Positions 38,318 to 49,018 of a DNA stretch of 64,000 nucleotides are shown one piece after another. The stretch covers positions 620,001 through 684,000 of the forward strand of contig NC_083674.1 in the NCBI RefSeq assembly GCF_030384665.1, written 5' to 3'. Each line of letters begins with the position of its first letter. Position 1 is the first letter of the stretch. This DNA comes from Lodderomyces elongisporus (lineage: Eukaryota; Ascomycota; Pichiomycetes; Serinales; Debaryomycetaceae). Made by a program: the position numbers and the translations under genes. Under the pieces are notes generated by a model. That model saw nothing but the letters and a program-made list of their open reading frames with translations. It was not told the origin of the DNA and made no database searches.

Positions 38318-39404
38318 CTATGCAGTTTTCAAAATGTATGTACTGTTGTGTGTTCAATACTTTTTCAAAAGACTTTCCAAATACTCAACCTTGTGCAACA
38401 AGATCAAATTTTTTTCCTTTTCCCTTCTTCTTCTTCTTTTGTTTTTTTCGCTCGTTTTTTCGGTGGTTGTGGTTGGGGTGAGAGAGTTGTAAGAAAAGGT
38501 GTGCGAGTGCGAGAGTGTGTGTGTGCGGATGTGCTTTTATTTGTGGTAAAGTTCAACTAAACAGCTACCAAATGGTGAGAGGACACTATACTAAACTTTG
38601 GTTGTTCATGTTGTTGTTGTTGTTCATGTTGTTGTTGTTATTGTTTGTCAAAGATTTAGCAGCTCATCGATGCTTCGAGGAAACCACTATAACATCCATT
38701 ATTCTGAGAAAATTGTGCTTATAATTCCTTCAGTTTGAATAGTTTAAAATAAAAATCGCATTTACTAATTTCCACAATGATTTGTTTGTTTTATGTTTAA
38801 GAAAAAGCTCATCAACCATAGAGTAATAATCAAAGATGTTAAACAAGAGATGGAAGGTCGGCAATGCTCGCGTAATTGCGGTTCATCCAAGGACAGTGTT
38901 ACCAGCAATAAGACTAATCCTTTATATATATATATATTCTAATCCAAATCTGCTAAAGATAATTCCACGCAATGTAATCCTAAATACTGATACTTAATAC
39001 CATATATATATGGGCTATACACTGCGGCGCAAATCGCAATACAAGCGCAATAATCTCCACCAAAAGCAAAGAAAAAAAAAGAATGCGAAAAAAATAAAAA
39101 AATAAAAAAAAAGTAAATAGTAAAAACGTATAATTGCAATTGGAAATGGTTGTGTGTGTGTGTACCACAAAATTAACTTTTAAACAGAGACAGAACAGAT
39201 AAGGGCAGCAATCTTTGAATTTTATCCTATTGTTAAAACACTAAATGATTTTTTTTTCTTTTCATTTTTCATTCTTTCCTACGTACTTACTTATTTATTT
39301 ATTAACCGCAAATAAAGCCGTCTGAGATGAAATACAACTTCTTCTAACATTTCTTTCTTTCTTTCTTTCTTTCCCTCTTTTCATCATTACTAATTACATC
39401 AGCA
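38318..39404. other. Divergent intergenic region between MRPL27 and the 81-aa gene
   Basis: About 1.09 kb with TTG/GTT triplet runs near 38608-38645, a TA run near 38923-38938, A/T-rich segments near 39060-39120 and a (TTTC)n run at about 39350-39372. Hydrophobic short frames follow the repeats; no gene is supported. Confidence 0.5.
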
Positions 39405-39650
39405 ATGTCAGTGTCCATACCAGAACAACCAGCAAACCAAGGGCCATTCAATGCCCAACACGGCTATGCCGATATAAATGTCAAGCCACAAAAATACTCG
39501 GATAAGCCTACGCCAATTTCACCACATAGCCATCAGAACAAGGCTTCTGGGTTTGTCTCAGAGCACACAGATAAAGAACATGTCAAGAAGTATGCAGAGC
39601 TGGGAGGAAAGAGGTTGTTCAACATGCTTATTGGGTTCCTTTGTCATTGA
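39405..39650 (+). CDS. Small conserved-looking hydrophilic protein (81 aa)
   Basis: ATG 39405 to TGA 39648-39650. A polar N-terminus with Pro, Gln and Asn is followed by a charged helix (EHTDKEHVKKYAELGGKRL) and a short hydrophobic end (FNMLIGFLCH). The composition is that of a real protein, not of repeat DNA. I do not recognise the family. A TACTAAT-ACATCAG sequence just before the ATG resembles a splice acceptor, but no convincing donor is near. A long hairpin follows the stop. Confidence 0.65.
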   Translation: MSVSIPEQPANQGPFNAQHGYADINVKPQKYSDKPTPISPHSHQNKASGFVSEHTDKEHVKKYAELGGKRLFNMLIGFLCH

Positions 39651-39726
39651 TTGAGAGAAGGAAAAGTGTTGAAATGGAATTAGGAAACACACACACACAA
39701 GAACAAACAAACAAACACATACATAC

Positions 39727-39782
39727 ATCAATATAGATTTATGTAAAGCTATATATAAAGCTATATATAAATCTATATTGAT
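39727..39782. repeat. 56-nt AT-rich near-perfect hairpin between convergent genes
   Basis: The arms at 39727-39742 and 39767-39782 are perfect 16-bp inverted copies (ATCAATATAGATTTAT and its complement). The stem extends inward by three more pairs (one G-U), one mismatch and four pairs, leaving a loop of about eight bases. Inside is the direct repeat AAAGCTATATAT twice. It lies 77 bp after the stop of the 81-aa gene and 130 bp from the DAO stop. Confidence 0.85.
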
Positions 39783-39912
39783 ATATCGATATTCATATCT
39801 ATGTGTATATTCACATATACATAGGTATAAGAGAGTGCTATTCTTTATAATTTTTTTAATTTCTTTTTTTTGTTATTTATATCAACCAGTGAAATAAACA
39901 ATTTGTACTATA

Positions 39913-41001
39913 TTATAATCTTGGTTGTCCCTTTTGCAACTCCTGCTTCACGATTTTCACGACTTCTTGAGCAAGTCCGAAACTGCCCTGGTATCCGCCG
40001 CCACCAGCACCGTATTCGTGTATCAACCATTTTTTTGACGTATCCAATTCTACTCGTGGCCCATCTTCTCTAAATGGGCGGAACCCGACACTGACTTGCT
40101 TGATTTCTATAGTTGTTGGGTTGTTTTTGTAGTTTGGATCGATGATTTCTGGCGCATATTTTATGGCTCTTTTCAATAATCGCGAGGTCAATTCCTTGTC
40201 TTCTTTGGGGTCCTTATCGTTTGGTCGAAAACATCCACCAATAATCGTGCCTCCTTCTTTACGAGGCATCATGTACAACATTTCATCGTCCAAGCCTGGG
40301 AATCCTTCTACGGAGATCATTGCTTTGACATTATTCTTCACAAGCAATACTTGCCCTTTGACGGGAAAATTAAACTTTTTATCATTTACTCCTTTTAGCG
40401 TCGATGCACGTAATCCGGCAGCATTGATGACATAATCAGCTTTCTTGCCAGTGGCGGTAAAGTTTCGTGCCTCTTCAATATTGGAAATTAATGGGCATTT
40501 GGCAATAACATTGCCCAATTCCTTGTTTTGTTGTACCAAGTACTTGAGATATGTAGGCACGGAAATGACTACACCTTTGAAGCTCGTAGTGAATGATATA
40601 TCGGGCTTATTATAGTTCAGGTCGATTATTTGAAAGTCTTCAACAAATGTTCTGTACCATGGAAGAAACTGTTGGAAATCACCCTTGGCTTGACTTACTG
40701 CGTGGTCAGTGTAATATGAGATTGTGTCAACAGTCCATATTCCAGCCCTGGGGTCATTTGCGGCAAGCTGCATAAACTTTTTGTAGGCTGGTTTATCAAT
40801 ATTCTGCAATCTTTTGTCTTGAGTCGTGGCGAATGATTGCCAATTGGCACCAGCATAAGGCGAAGTATATGAAAAAGGGTCGATGTGGCCTGGAAGATGA
40901 TGGCCCACTACCGTGATTTGTAGTTTGGGGTCGGCTTTTTTTAACTCAATCGCGGTGGTGAGGCCCACCACTCCTGCACCAAGAACAACAATCTGTGTCA
41001 T
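39913..41001 (-). CDS. D-amino-acid oxidase (362 aa)
   Basis: An FAD-dependent oxidase converting D-amino acids to 2-oxo acids, ammonia and H2O2. It has the dinucleotide motif VVLGAGVVGLTTAIE at residues 4-18, the active-site-side blocks PYAGANWQSF and MPRKEGGTIIGG, a catalytic Arg region FRPFREDGPRVE, and the C-terminal FAD motif HEYGAGGGGYQGSFGLA that is the DAO signature. Most yeast enzymes are peroxisomal; the C-terminus here is PRL, close to but not a canonical SKL-type signal. S. cerevisiae lacks this enzyme and Candida species have it. The first ATG is at 41001; the frame opens upstream from a TTG only. Confidence 0.93.
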   Translation of the reverse strand: MTQIVVLGAGVVGLTTAIELKKADPKLQITVVGHHLPGHIDPFSYTSPYAGANWQSFATTQDKRLQNIDKPAYKKFMQLAANDPRAGIWTVDTISYYTDHAVSQAKGDFQQFLPWYRTFVEDFQIIDLNYNKPDISFTTSFKGVVISVPTYLKYLVQQNKELGNVIAKCPLISNIEEARNFTATGKKADYVINAAGLRASTLKGVNDKKFNFPVKGQVLLVKNNVKAMISVEGFPGLDDEMLYMMPRKEGGTIIGGCFRPNDKDPKEDKELTSRLLKRAIKYAPEIIDPNYKNNPTTIEIKQVSVGFRPFREDGPRVELDTSKKWLIHEYGAGGGGYQGSFGLAQEVVKIVKQELQKGQPRL

Positions 41002-41238
41002 GATTGTGATGAATTGACTGACTATTTGTATGTGTATTCTTATTTGTATATATACCAAAATATATAAACCTATGATATCTCTAATCTCAGTTTCTTTTAC
41101 GCGAGCCGTTGTCGTTTTTTTGCTTTCAATTTTTTTTATTTATTTTTGATGTATATTTTTTGACGTAGTAAAATTGTGCACTATACTGATGCAAAACTCT
41201 TGGTGTTGTGGGGCGTAAGGAGAAAGGAATAGAAGGAG

Positions 41239-41287
41239 GGGAGAAGGGAGAAGGGAGAAGGGAGAAGGGAGAAGGGAGAAGGGAGAA
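41239..41287. repeat. (GGGAGAA)7 tandem repeat
   Basis: Seven exact 7-bp units, 238 bp upstream of the DAO ATG. Confidence 0.92.
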
Positions 41288-42065
41288 CCGCGGGAAACTC
41301 ATGGGGAAACTTATGGGGAAAAAGGTGGGGATCCGAGGTGTGCACATTTCTCCACCAAAAAGTGGTTGGTAGTGCCTTTACCAATTATTTAAATAAATAG
41401 GAAAACACTCAATAATTAGTTGATACAAGAATCAGGAGAAGAATAAGAACTAGGAGAATAGAAAGAGAAAGAGAAAGAGATGAGTTACCAGATAGAAGCA
41501 GTATCTTTAATTACATCTTAAATTAAGCACAAAATATTGACAAATTACATGCTTTATTGTCCGTCAAGTGTAGTTCAATCAAATGACTTTTCCAAACTCT
41601 CTTCACTCACAAGTTGTAGGACACAATTAATTTCTTCTTGCACTTTAATTTCTACAATATTGTCACTTAGTAAGAAAACTTATAGTATCACCTGGTAAAA
41701 AAATGAGACCAATTGGTTTCAAATATAGTTACTGGTAATTCCAAGTTGAATTATGTTTGATTCTAGTGTACGACAAAGTCATGCTTTTACATCAAATAAC
41801 ATTGCTCTGATACTTTATAGTGTGATGATAAAATTTTGATTCAATATTTGTAAAATTTATTTTCTTTTCTTTTCTTTTCTTTTCTTTTTTGGTTTGTTTG
41901 TTTTTTGTTAGAAGAGTGGGTAAATAGTCAATTGAAGAAAGGAGGGGAGGAAGAGAAGATTAAAGGTTATAGATTAAAGAATAAAAAATAAAGACAAAAC
42001 AAAAGAGACAAAAATTAGGTTTCTTGAATGTAACCGTCGGAATATTCATTTAGTTACTTTGATTA

Positions 42066-43915
42066 ACCAGCTAAACGGTGACATTCTGGGTATAACGGCT
42101 GTCATCCGATCAGTGTATTTGACAGTTTAATTATTACGGTTATTGTCTATCGGCTGTACTGTCAAACTACAATAGTTACAGATCAAAGATTGAAGTTGGT
42201 ATAAAATTGTTCAATGTTGGCAAGCCAGCACCAAATTCAAAATTTGTTTTTTTTTTTTAGTTTGGCAATGTTCAGTATTCATGGATAATAAAACCACAAA
42301 AAAATTTCAACTTGGTGATCCAAGAAACCAAAATGAAAGATGTTTTGGAAAATCATTTTTAGTGTAATAATAGAAATAAAAAAATAAAAAAAAAAAGCAA
42401 ATAAGAAAGTGAGACCAAAATCAAAAAAAAACACATAGAAAACATGGAGCTTATAAGTTGTAACCAGCACTGAATTATAATGGTTACGTACAAATACAGG
42501 ATAGTAACTAATCAAGAATATTTACACCATTAACTCTAGCTTCAATGTAATATTAAGAAATATATTCTTTTGTTTGCTCTCTTTTTACTTTTGATATTTT
42601 TGAAATTTTTTAAAAATTTTGATGAATAGGATATTCCGTTTTTTTTTCAAGTATAGATTTGAATTAAATAACAATCATACTGAATAACAAAATAAAATAA
42701 AACAAAAACAAATAAAGTTTCTGTTAGTCAGTAAGTGTATATCTGAAGCTAAATTCTTCTGACTCAATCACAGCTTCACAATACCCAAGACCAGCTTTTG
42801 CTAGTAATGTTTTTTTTTTCAAAGCCTCTTGTAAATTAATCTGCTGGCTTCGTTTTATACAGAAACAAACCAAAACAAAAGACAACTAAAAAAGATATCA
42901 AATAAGGAAATCCTTTTGCCTATTTATCTATACCATGGTTCAAAGAGATGATCTGATTTTTCTCATGGGTCAAGTTGAAGCAAAAAAAAAAATAAGAAAA
43001 AGAAAAAGAAAGAAAAATTGAGGTCAAACTTGTGCAATGAGAGATAACTAAAAAAGTGGCTGAAGATGCTTCATCAATGATGTTGTATGCTTTCATGCTC
43101 CGAGCTCTTTTCTCTAGCTTTCCTCTTCCTAGCGTTTCCATCTTTGTTCTCTATAATGCAAAATGTCATAGTTTGGTGTAATATATACATATGTATATAT
43201 ATATGCTTATGTATATTCGATGCTGTTAGTGTTTTAGTTTTTAAGTTAGATCTTTCAGCATTGCATGCTGGCGGTCCAAATTGGGATACGCGATATAACA
43301 CAAAAAGAACGGTAGATAAAAATAAAAATAAAAAATAAAAAAATAAAAATAAAAAATAAAAAAATAAAAAATAAAAAATTAAAACATAAACAAGTCAAAG
43401 GTCGAAACTTGGAAAGTTTGAGGCAGATAGAAGATGATTTATCAATGGAATACGCGAAATCAACCAGTCTAAGCCTTTACCAAACACCGTTCCAGCATCC
43501 ATTTGTAATAATTGTCAATACTCATTTTATCCTTTTCCGTTATTTTTTTTTATTTTCCATTATTACTTCTTTGCTTTGCTTTGCTTTGCTTTTCTTTAAT
43601 CATAAACTGTATACATATTCTGGAGTCGAGTTTGTTTTGCTTCGTATTGCAAAGTACAGTACCATTTCTATAGCTCACAAAAAAAAGAAGACACATAACA
43701 AGGCATATGTGTGCGTGTCTCTTCACTCCTTTTGTCTTCATCAATAACTGTCACTCGTATATACTGGAGGACTTATACTAATCAAACGTTATTTGTGATT
43801 GGTTACTGGTGGTTAGCCGTTACTAATTGGTAGTCACAAAATGTTGGTTAATGTTGTTTGTTGTTTATTGTTTATTGTTTGGTGTTTGTGTATTGTTAAC
43901 TTTGTGTAATGCTGG
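42066..43915. promoter_or_regulatory. Cluster of CCAGC (Ace2/Swi5-type) motifs upstream of ENG1
   Basis: ACCAGC at 42066-42071 and 42790-42795, ACCAGCA at 42463-42469, CCAGCA at 42225-42230 and 43492-43497, and TGCTGG at 42842-42847, 43266-43271 and 43910-43915. Eight cores exceed the rough expectation of about two for this base composition and length. Confidence 0.45.
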
Positions 43916-44688
43916 CGATTTGAGCCAAAAAAAAGATTTATAATAAAATTCTTACTGGCGATCTACTGGTTTTTTTTTATTTTATTTTTTATTTTATTTT
44001 TTTATTTTCTTTTGCAGCTAAAAGAGATCTAGTTCAGCTTGGTGTAAGTGTGGGAAATGGATCACCAACTTCCAAGAATTGATACTCCAACACCAATATT
44101 ACTGGTAAAAGCCACAAACTAGTATTATATACATACAACAAACAATGCTAAGCGAGTAATTAACATTATTGTACTTTTCATCAAATACTAGACCAGATTG
44201 CAATAAGAAAAGAAAAGAAGAAGAAGAACAGCAACAGCAAAACACACACACATAACATCCTAGAATAGATCACACAGGTATATATATATATATATATATA
44301 TATAACCACAAATAAGCTACTTTTGAACTTATCCTTTTTCATTTTAACCTCTTTGTTTTATATTGTTTTTTTCACCTACTTTTTTGGTAAATACATATAC
44401 CCAGTGACACTTACAATCATTTATATATATATAAACATATACATATTTGTCTACTATCTTCTGAATATATCTATTCTTTAGTCCACTCCTTTTTACCACC
44501 TTTTTTTTTATTTCTTTCGTTCATCGTTAAACCTAACTTCAACTGTTTACACACATCTCCAAAAATTATTTAATCCACAATACCTTATATTTCAACTAGG
44601 AAACAACTATAAAAAGAGTATCAACAAACTAACAAAACACAAACAAATTGAAAAGTTCTTGCAAACGAAAAAAAACTAAAAAAAAAAA

Positions 44689-47600
44689 ATGAACTTTAAA
44701 CTGATATTGGCAACCACATTGGTCCTTGCCAGTCAAGTATTTGCAGCCGACGGAGAGCTAGAGCAACCACAAGAAACTGTTATTGTGACAAACACCCATT
44801 ACGTACAAAGTCCATGTATTCTGTCATTGGCAGCTAATTTATTATCAAATAATGTTCAAGGATTGACCACAGGAATACCCGTTGTTATAGTGCATAAGCC
44901 AAGAGGAGCAAAATCTGTTTCCTCTCAACAACAACAACAACAACAACAACAACAGCAATCGCAATTGCAATTGCAGCAAAAGGGCACTGTCGTACAAACC
45001 AACTTTCACACGGTATACGAAACAGTTTACCCTACTACAACCAACACAGCAGTAACTACACCAGCAACAACAACAACACAAACAACACAAACAAAACAGT
45101 TGGCTGCAACCACTAGCACAGAATCTTGTAAAACATTCACCTCCACTTATACAACCATGGTAGCTGCAGCAATAAACTGCGTCGATGGTGTATGCCAAAC
45201 ATCCACAATCACTTCAGTACTCCCAACAACGTATACTAGCACATACACCGTGTCAAGCTCTACTGCTATAAATCAAAAAAGCACAACCAACAAGGGCCAA
45301 CAAGTCTCTTCCACAACTAGATCACGCAATTCTGCGGCTGCTGCTGCTGCTACTGCTACTGCTGCTAGTGACAGAAATGACATCTCGTACGGATTAGCCC
45401 CCGGTGGATTGACTGCAACTGAATCATTTGCAACCACTGATGTCGAAACGGCAGTGACAACCACTTCCACCATATTCACTGCCTCTCAAGATCTCAGCAG
45501 CACATTTGAACCAGAGACAACAATGGAGTCAGTGCTAACAAATAAACCAGCACCAGTCACCTCACAATCAGTGGTGCCTGAAAGCAAATCCATCACCATT
45601 GATGTTTCATCCATTACTCAAGATGTTACCATCTCGGGCTCGGGTGGCGCTACCAATAATTTATCAACACAAAAACAAAATTCCACAACCAACCTATCCG
45701 ATTTGGCAGCAGCAGCAGCTTCGGCAACAACAAGTGCGACAGATTCAACGCGATTGTCCAACATTCTCGAGACAACTATTGTTGCAACAAATAACGATAA
45801 AGCATCATCTACAGAACACGAGAATTCGGAATTTTCGTTCACCTCTAGAACCACTTTATCAACTGTCGTGTTAACATCGTCGTTTGTTGCTTCGTACGGA
45901 AACTCATCTGTTATTTATAGCTCAACATATTCGAGTATTGAAACTATAAGTACCGTTGTTCCAGTCTCAGAGACCATTGAAGCATCAATTCAATCATCAC
46001 CAGCATCAGTGTCATCGTCAACTTCAGCTTCAGCATTAACTTCAGCATCAACTTCAAGTTTAGGCTCTGCATCAAGTACATTATCTGATCACTTGTCAAG
46101 TAGCTCTTTAGCTTCTGAATCATCAATTGAATCTTTGGAATCAATGGCACAAACATCTTCTGCTTCAACAGAGTCTTCTGCATACACGGACTCGTGCTAT
46201 AATGGAGATTTGTTTGCACCAATTGACACGGATGCACCACCATCAATTTTCTCTAGGCAAGAGCTTCCTTTGGCAATCCCCGCCGGAGTGAATAACAATG
46301 GTGCACCTATACAAACAAACAAGTTCTACGCCAATTTGTTCCTTGGTGATCAAACAATGATGGTATACACCTACCCATATGCAGTTTATAGGACAGCGTA
46401 CACCACAGACAACCCATTCAATGGACTTGGAATTCAAGTAGCAAACAAATCAATGAGAGTGTTTGGAAACGTCAACTCCAACAATGATAATCCTTCATAC
46501 TATTTCAATCCAACAAACAATGCCGAAGTGATCTTTTCCGCAACCCAATTTGCCAGCGGCAATGCTCTTTATATGGGGGTAACTGATATGACCGAAATGG
46601 CCGTTAAGGTCACATTGTCTGAAAGCTCGGATGATGATATCAACACTGTTGAGATCCCAATAGTGCAAGGTATGGGTTTTGTTACTTCCATTTACAATGG
46701 TAACTTGATTGCTAATTTAGACTCCATGTACGGTTTCAGGACCTTGGTATCTGAGAGCTCCAGCGCAATTCCTTCAAACATTATCAAATATCGCGCAACA
46801 TTGTTTAATGGTGTTGAATGGCTCATTTACGTCACTTTGCCTTCTGCAGACCCTGAATTTACATTACAGGTTTCTAAATTGCTGACACAAACCTCTTCGG
46901 ATGGTAGAACCATGATTGTGGCTTCCAAAGCCATTGACGGTTTGATGATCCAAGTGGCTATTGCTCCGGGTCAAACAGGAGATCAATACTACGACGCCGC
47001 AGCAGGAATGTATGTTACTGATGCTGAATTCAGTGGATCAGTTGTTTGTTCTGGATCTGCAACATTTGACATCACCTATAAAACAGCCGGTACCTCAACA
47101 AGCGGTAATCCAATAATATTTGCTTTGCCTCATCACCTTACCACGTTGAATGGTGCAGATGCTGGTGCAACCGGTATACAAGTTTTGTCCCAAACAAAAG
47201 GTTACATGTCAGGATTTTTAACCAAGGTTCTTTCATTTGCAGAAACCATCAACAAGGACATCCGGTTCCTTCCATACATTCAAGGAGCCAGCACATTGGA
47301 GTATTCGGCTGAAAAAGTTGCTTTACTTGCCACGTCTGCTAATGAGGAATTGGCCGTCAACATTGCAGAAACTGTAAGCAATATGAATTCCAATTACTTT
47401 TCTGGTAAAGTCATTGACAAGTATGCACAAATCTTATTAGTCGTTGATGAAATTATTAAGGATGATGCGGTAACTAATGCAACCTTGGCTGAAATGAAGA
47501 CTGCATTTGAAACATTCATCAATAATGAGCAATACTATCCATTGATGTATGATACCAAATTTGGTGGCGTTACCTCAACTGCTGCTCAAAATGGTGATAC

Positions 47601-48393
47601 TGGTGCGGATTTTGGTGCAGCATATTACAACGACCACCATTTCCATTACGGTTATTTTGTTCATGCTGCCGCCGTTGTTGGTTATATTGATAAGAAATTG
47701 GGAGGTACATGGGCTCAAGACAACAAGGACTGGGTCAACTCTTTGGTACGTGATGTTGCAAATCCTTCGAGACAAGATACATACTTCCCCGTTTCAAGAC
47801 TGTTCTCGTGGTATGATGGTCACAGTTGGGCTGCTGGGTTATTCGCAGCCAATGATGGTAAGAACCAGGAATCAAGCTCTGAGGACATTCATTTTGCATA
47901 TGGTATGAAATTGTGGGGTAACGTTGTTGAGGATTATGCTATGGAGGCAAGAGGAGGTGTTATGTTGAATATCATGAGCAGAGCATTCAACATGTACTTT
48001 TACTTCAAATCAGACAACACTATCCAACCTCTGGAAATCTTACCCAACAAAGTCTGTGGTATCTTTTTCGAAAACAAGGTTGATTACACAACATACTTTG
48101 GCACACCAAAGGAACACCCAGAGTACGTGCATGGTATTCATATGTTGCCAATTACTGCAGCAAGTTCATCCATCAGAATTCCATCGTACGTGCAAGAAGA
48201 GTGGGATGATCAAGTTTCAACATTTGTTGATAATGTCACTGATGGTTGGGCCGGAATATTGAGACTAAATCAGGCTATTATTGACCCTTCAACTTCATAT
48301 GATTTCTTTAGTTCCAGCAGCTGGACCAATGCATACCTCGACAATGGTCAAAGTAGGACATGGAGTTTGGCATATGCCGGTGCATTCAGTTAA
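44689..48393 (+). CDS. ENG1: Secreted endo-1,3-beta-glucanase, GH81 family, Eng1 (1234 aa)
   Basis: A cell-wall glucanase that dissolves the septum between mother and daughter cells. Residues 1-19 ([19 protein letters not shown]) are a signal peptide. Residues about 40-500 are a Ser/Thr-rich, presumably O-glycosylated stalk with a Gln run (about 81-95). The GH81 region starts near 525 ([25 protein letters not shown] as its first block) and contains [17 protein letters not shown] near 983, the catalytic Glu pair spaced by four in NQESSSED (about 1060-1066) and [14 protein letters not shown]. cerevisiae Eng1/Dse4 is 1117 aa. The upstream region holds many Ace2-type motifs. No GPI signal is seen. 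The start is the ATG at 44689. Confidence 0.95.
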   Translation: MNFKLILATTLVLASQVFAADGELEQPQETVIVTNTHYVQSPCILSLAANLLSNNVQGLTTGIPVVIVHKPRGAKSVSSQQQQQQQQQQQSQLQLQQKGTVVQTNFHTVYETVYPTTTNTAVTTPATTTTQTTQTKQLAATTSTESCKTFTSTYTTMVAAAINCVDGVCQTSTITSVLPTTYTSTYTVSSSTAINQKSTTNKGQQVSSTTRSRNSAAAAAATATAASDRNDISYGLAPGGLTATESFATTDVETAVTTTSTIFTASQDLSSTFEPETTMESVLTNKPAPVTSQSVVPESKSITIDVSSITQDVTISGSGGATNNLSTQKQNSTTNLSDLAAAAASATTSATDSTRLSNILETTIVATNNDKASSTEHENSEFSFTSRTTLSTVVLTSSFVASYGNSSVIYSSTYSSIETISTVVPVSETIEASIQSSPASVSSSTSASALTSASTSSLGSASSTLSDHLSSSSLASESSIESLESMAQTSSASTESSAYTDSCYNGDLFAPIDTDAPPSIFSRQELPLAIPAGVNNNGAPIQTNKFYANLFLGDQTMMVYTYPYAVYRTAYTTDNPFNGLGIQVANKSMRVFGNVNSNNDNPSYYFNPTNNAEVIFSATQFASGNALYMGVTDMTEMAVKVTLSESSDDDINTVEIPIVQGMGFVTSIYNGNLIANLDSMYGFRTLVSESSSAIPSNIIKYRATLFNGVEWLIYVTLPSADPEFTLQVSKLLTQTSSDGRTMIVASKAIDGLMIQVAIAPGQTGDQYYDAAAGMYVTDAEFSGSVVCSGSATFDITYKTAGTSTSGNPIIFALPHHLTTLNGADAGATGIQVLSQTKGYMSGFLTKVLSFAETINKDIRFLPYIQGASTLEYSAEKVALLATSANEELAVNIAETVSNMNSNYFSGKVIDKYAQILLVVDEIIKDDAVTNATLAEMKTAFETFINNEQYYPLMYDTKFGGVTSTAAQNGDTGADFGAAYYNDHHFHYGYFVHAAAVVGYIDKKLGGTWAQDNKDWVNSLVRDVANPSRQDTYFPVSRLFSWYDGHSWAAGLFAANDGKNQESSSEDIHFAYGMKLWGNVVEDYAMEARGGVMLNIMSRAFNMYFYFKSDNTIQPLEILPNKVCGIFFENKVDYTTYFGTPKEHPEYVHGIHMLPITAASSSIRIPSYVQEEWDDQVSTFVDNVTDGWAGILRLNQAIIDPSTSYDFFSSSSWTNAYLDNGQSRTWSLAYAGAFS

Positions 48394-49018
48394 TTTATTT
48401 GGGCGTCGAAAAGTCAATACACCATTGAAATTAAATGCCACTACGAGTATAATAAAAATAGAATAGAAACGTAATGATTGTTAAATGTTTTTTTTTTGTT
48501 CTTCTTCATCATCTTTCTTTTTTTTTTTGCTTTTCGTGTTAAATTTAGAGGAAAAGTGATAGATTAATGTATATTGAATTAGTTTTGAATATTTCAAATG
48601 TATGTAATATCCGTGATATCTTACTTTCAATTGTATTTACTTTTACAGTGACAAAGTGTGTCCATCTTGTACTTTTTTTTTCTTCTTTTATTTTCTTTAA
48701 ACAAATAAAATGCAAACACACAAACACTTCCTTTTCTTTCCTTGACTTGTATTGTAGTCAATGTGAATTTGTACATGGTTTTGATGATACGATTTATTTC
48801 AGTTGGTAGAATAGTATTAGTTTTTAACTCAATGGTAGCGAACTTATATTTTTTTCTTCTTTTCTTCTTTTTCCTTAAAAAAACATAAGAACCTCGTTCT
48901 TTTTGACCCTGACAGTCAAATTCTAGTTCATGTGACCACAACCTAGCATAATTTCTTTCCACATCAAACATATACACAGTCAATTGCACCATTTCAACCC
49001 ATTCTAAATTACCGTCTG
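48394..49018. other. Intergenic region between ENG1 and GRH1
   Basis: About 625 bp, T-rich near 48489-48535 and 48660-48720. It holds the ENG1 terminator and GRH1 promoter; no further feature was identified. Confidence 0.45.

Larger units (their letters stand above)
41002..44688. promoter_or_regulatory. 3.7-kb gene-free region, probable long ENG1 promoter
   Basis: No reading frame here looks like protein. It separates divergent DAO and ENG1. Contents: a GGGAGAA array (41239-41287), a GC-richer island near 42030-42230 with a 9-bp inverted repeat (42118-42126 and 42158-42166), eight CCAGC/GCTGG motifs between 42066 and 43915, CCAAT boxes near 43796-43832, TA runs near 44281-44303 and A/T-rich repeats. 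CCAGC is the core of Ace2/Swi5 sites and ENG1 is an Ace2 target in other yeasts. A noncoding RNA cannot be excluded. Confidence 0.5.

Noticed and set aside
38336..39403. Intron ending in ACATCAG just before the 81-aa gene ATG
   Set aside because: The only good donor (GTATGT at 38336) lies over 1 kb away next to the MRPL27 start, giving an implausible first exon.
41002..44688. Centromere or origin in the 3.7-kb gene-free stretch
   Set aside because: I see no long inverted repeats flanking a core and no consensus that would mark either; a long promoter explains it more simply.
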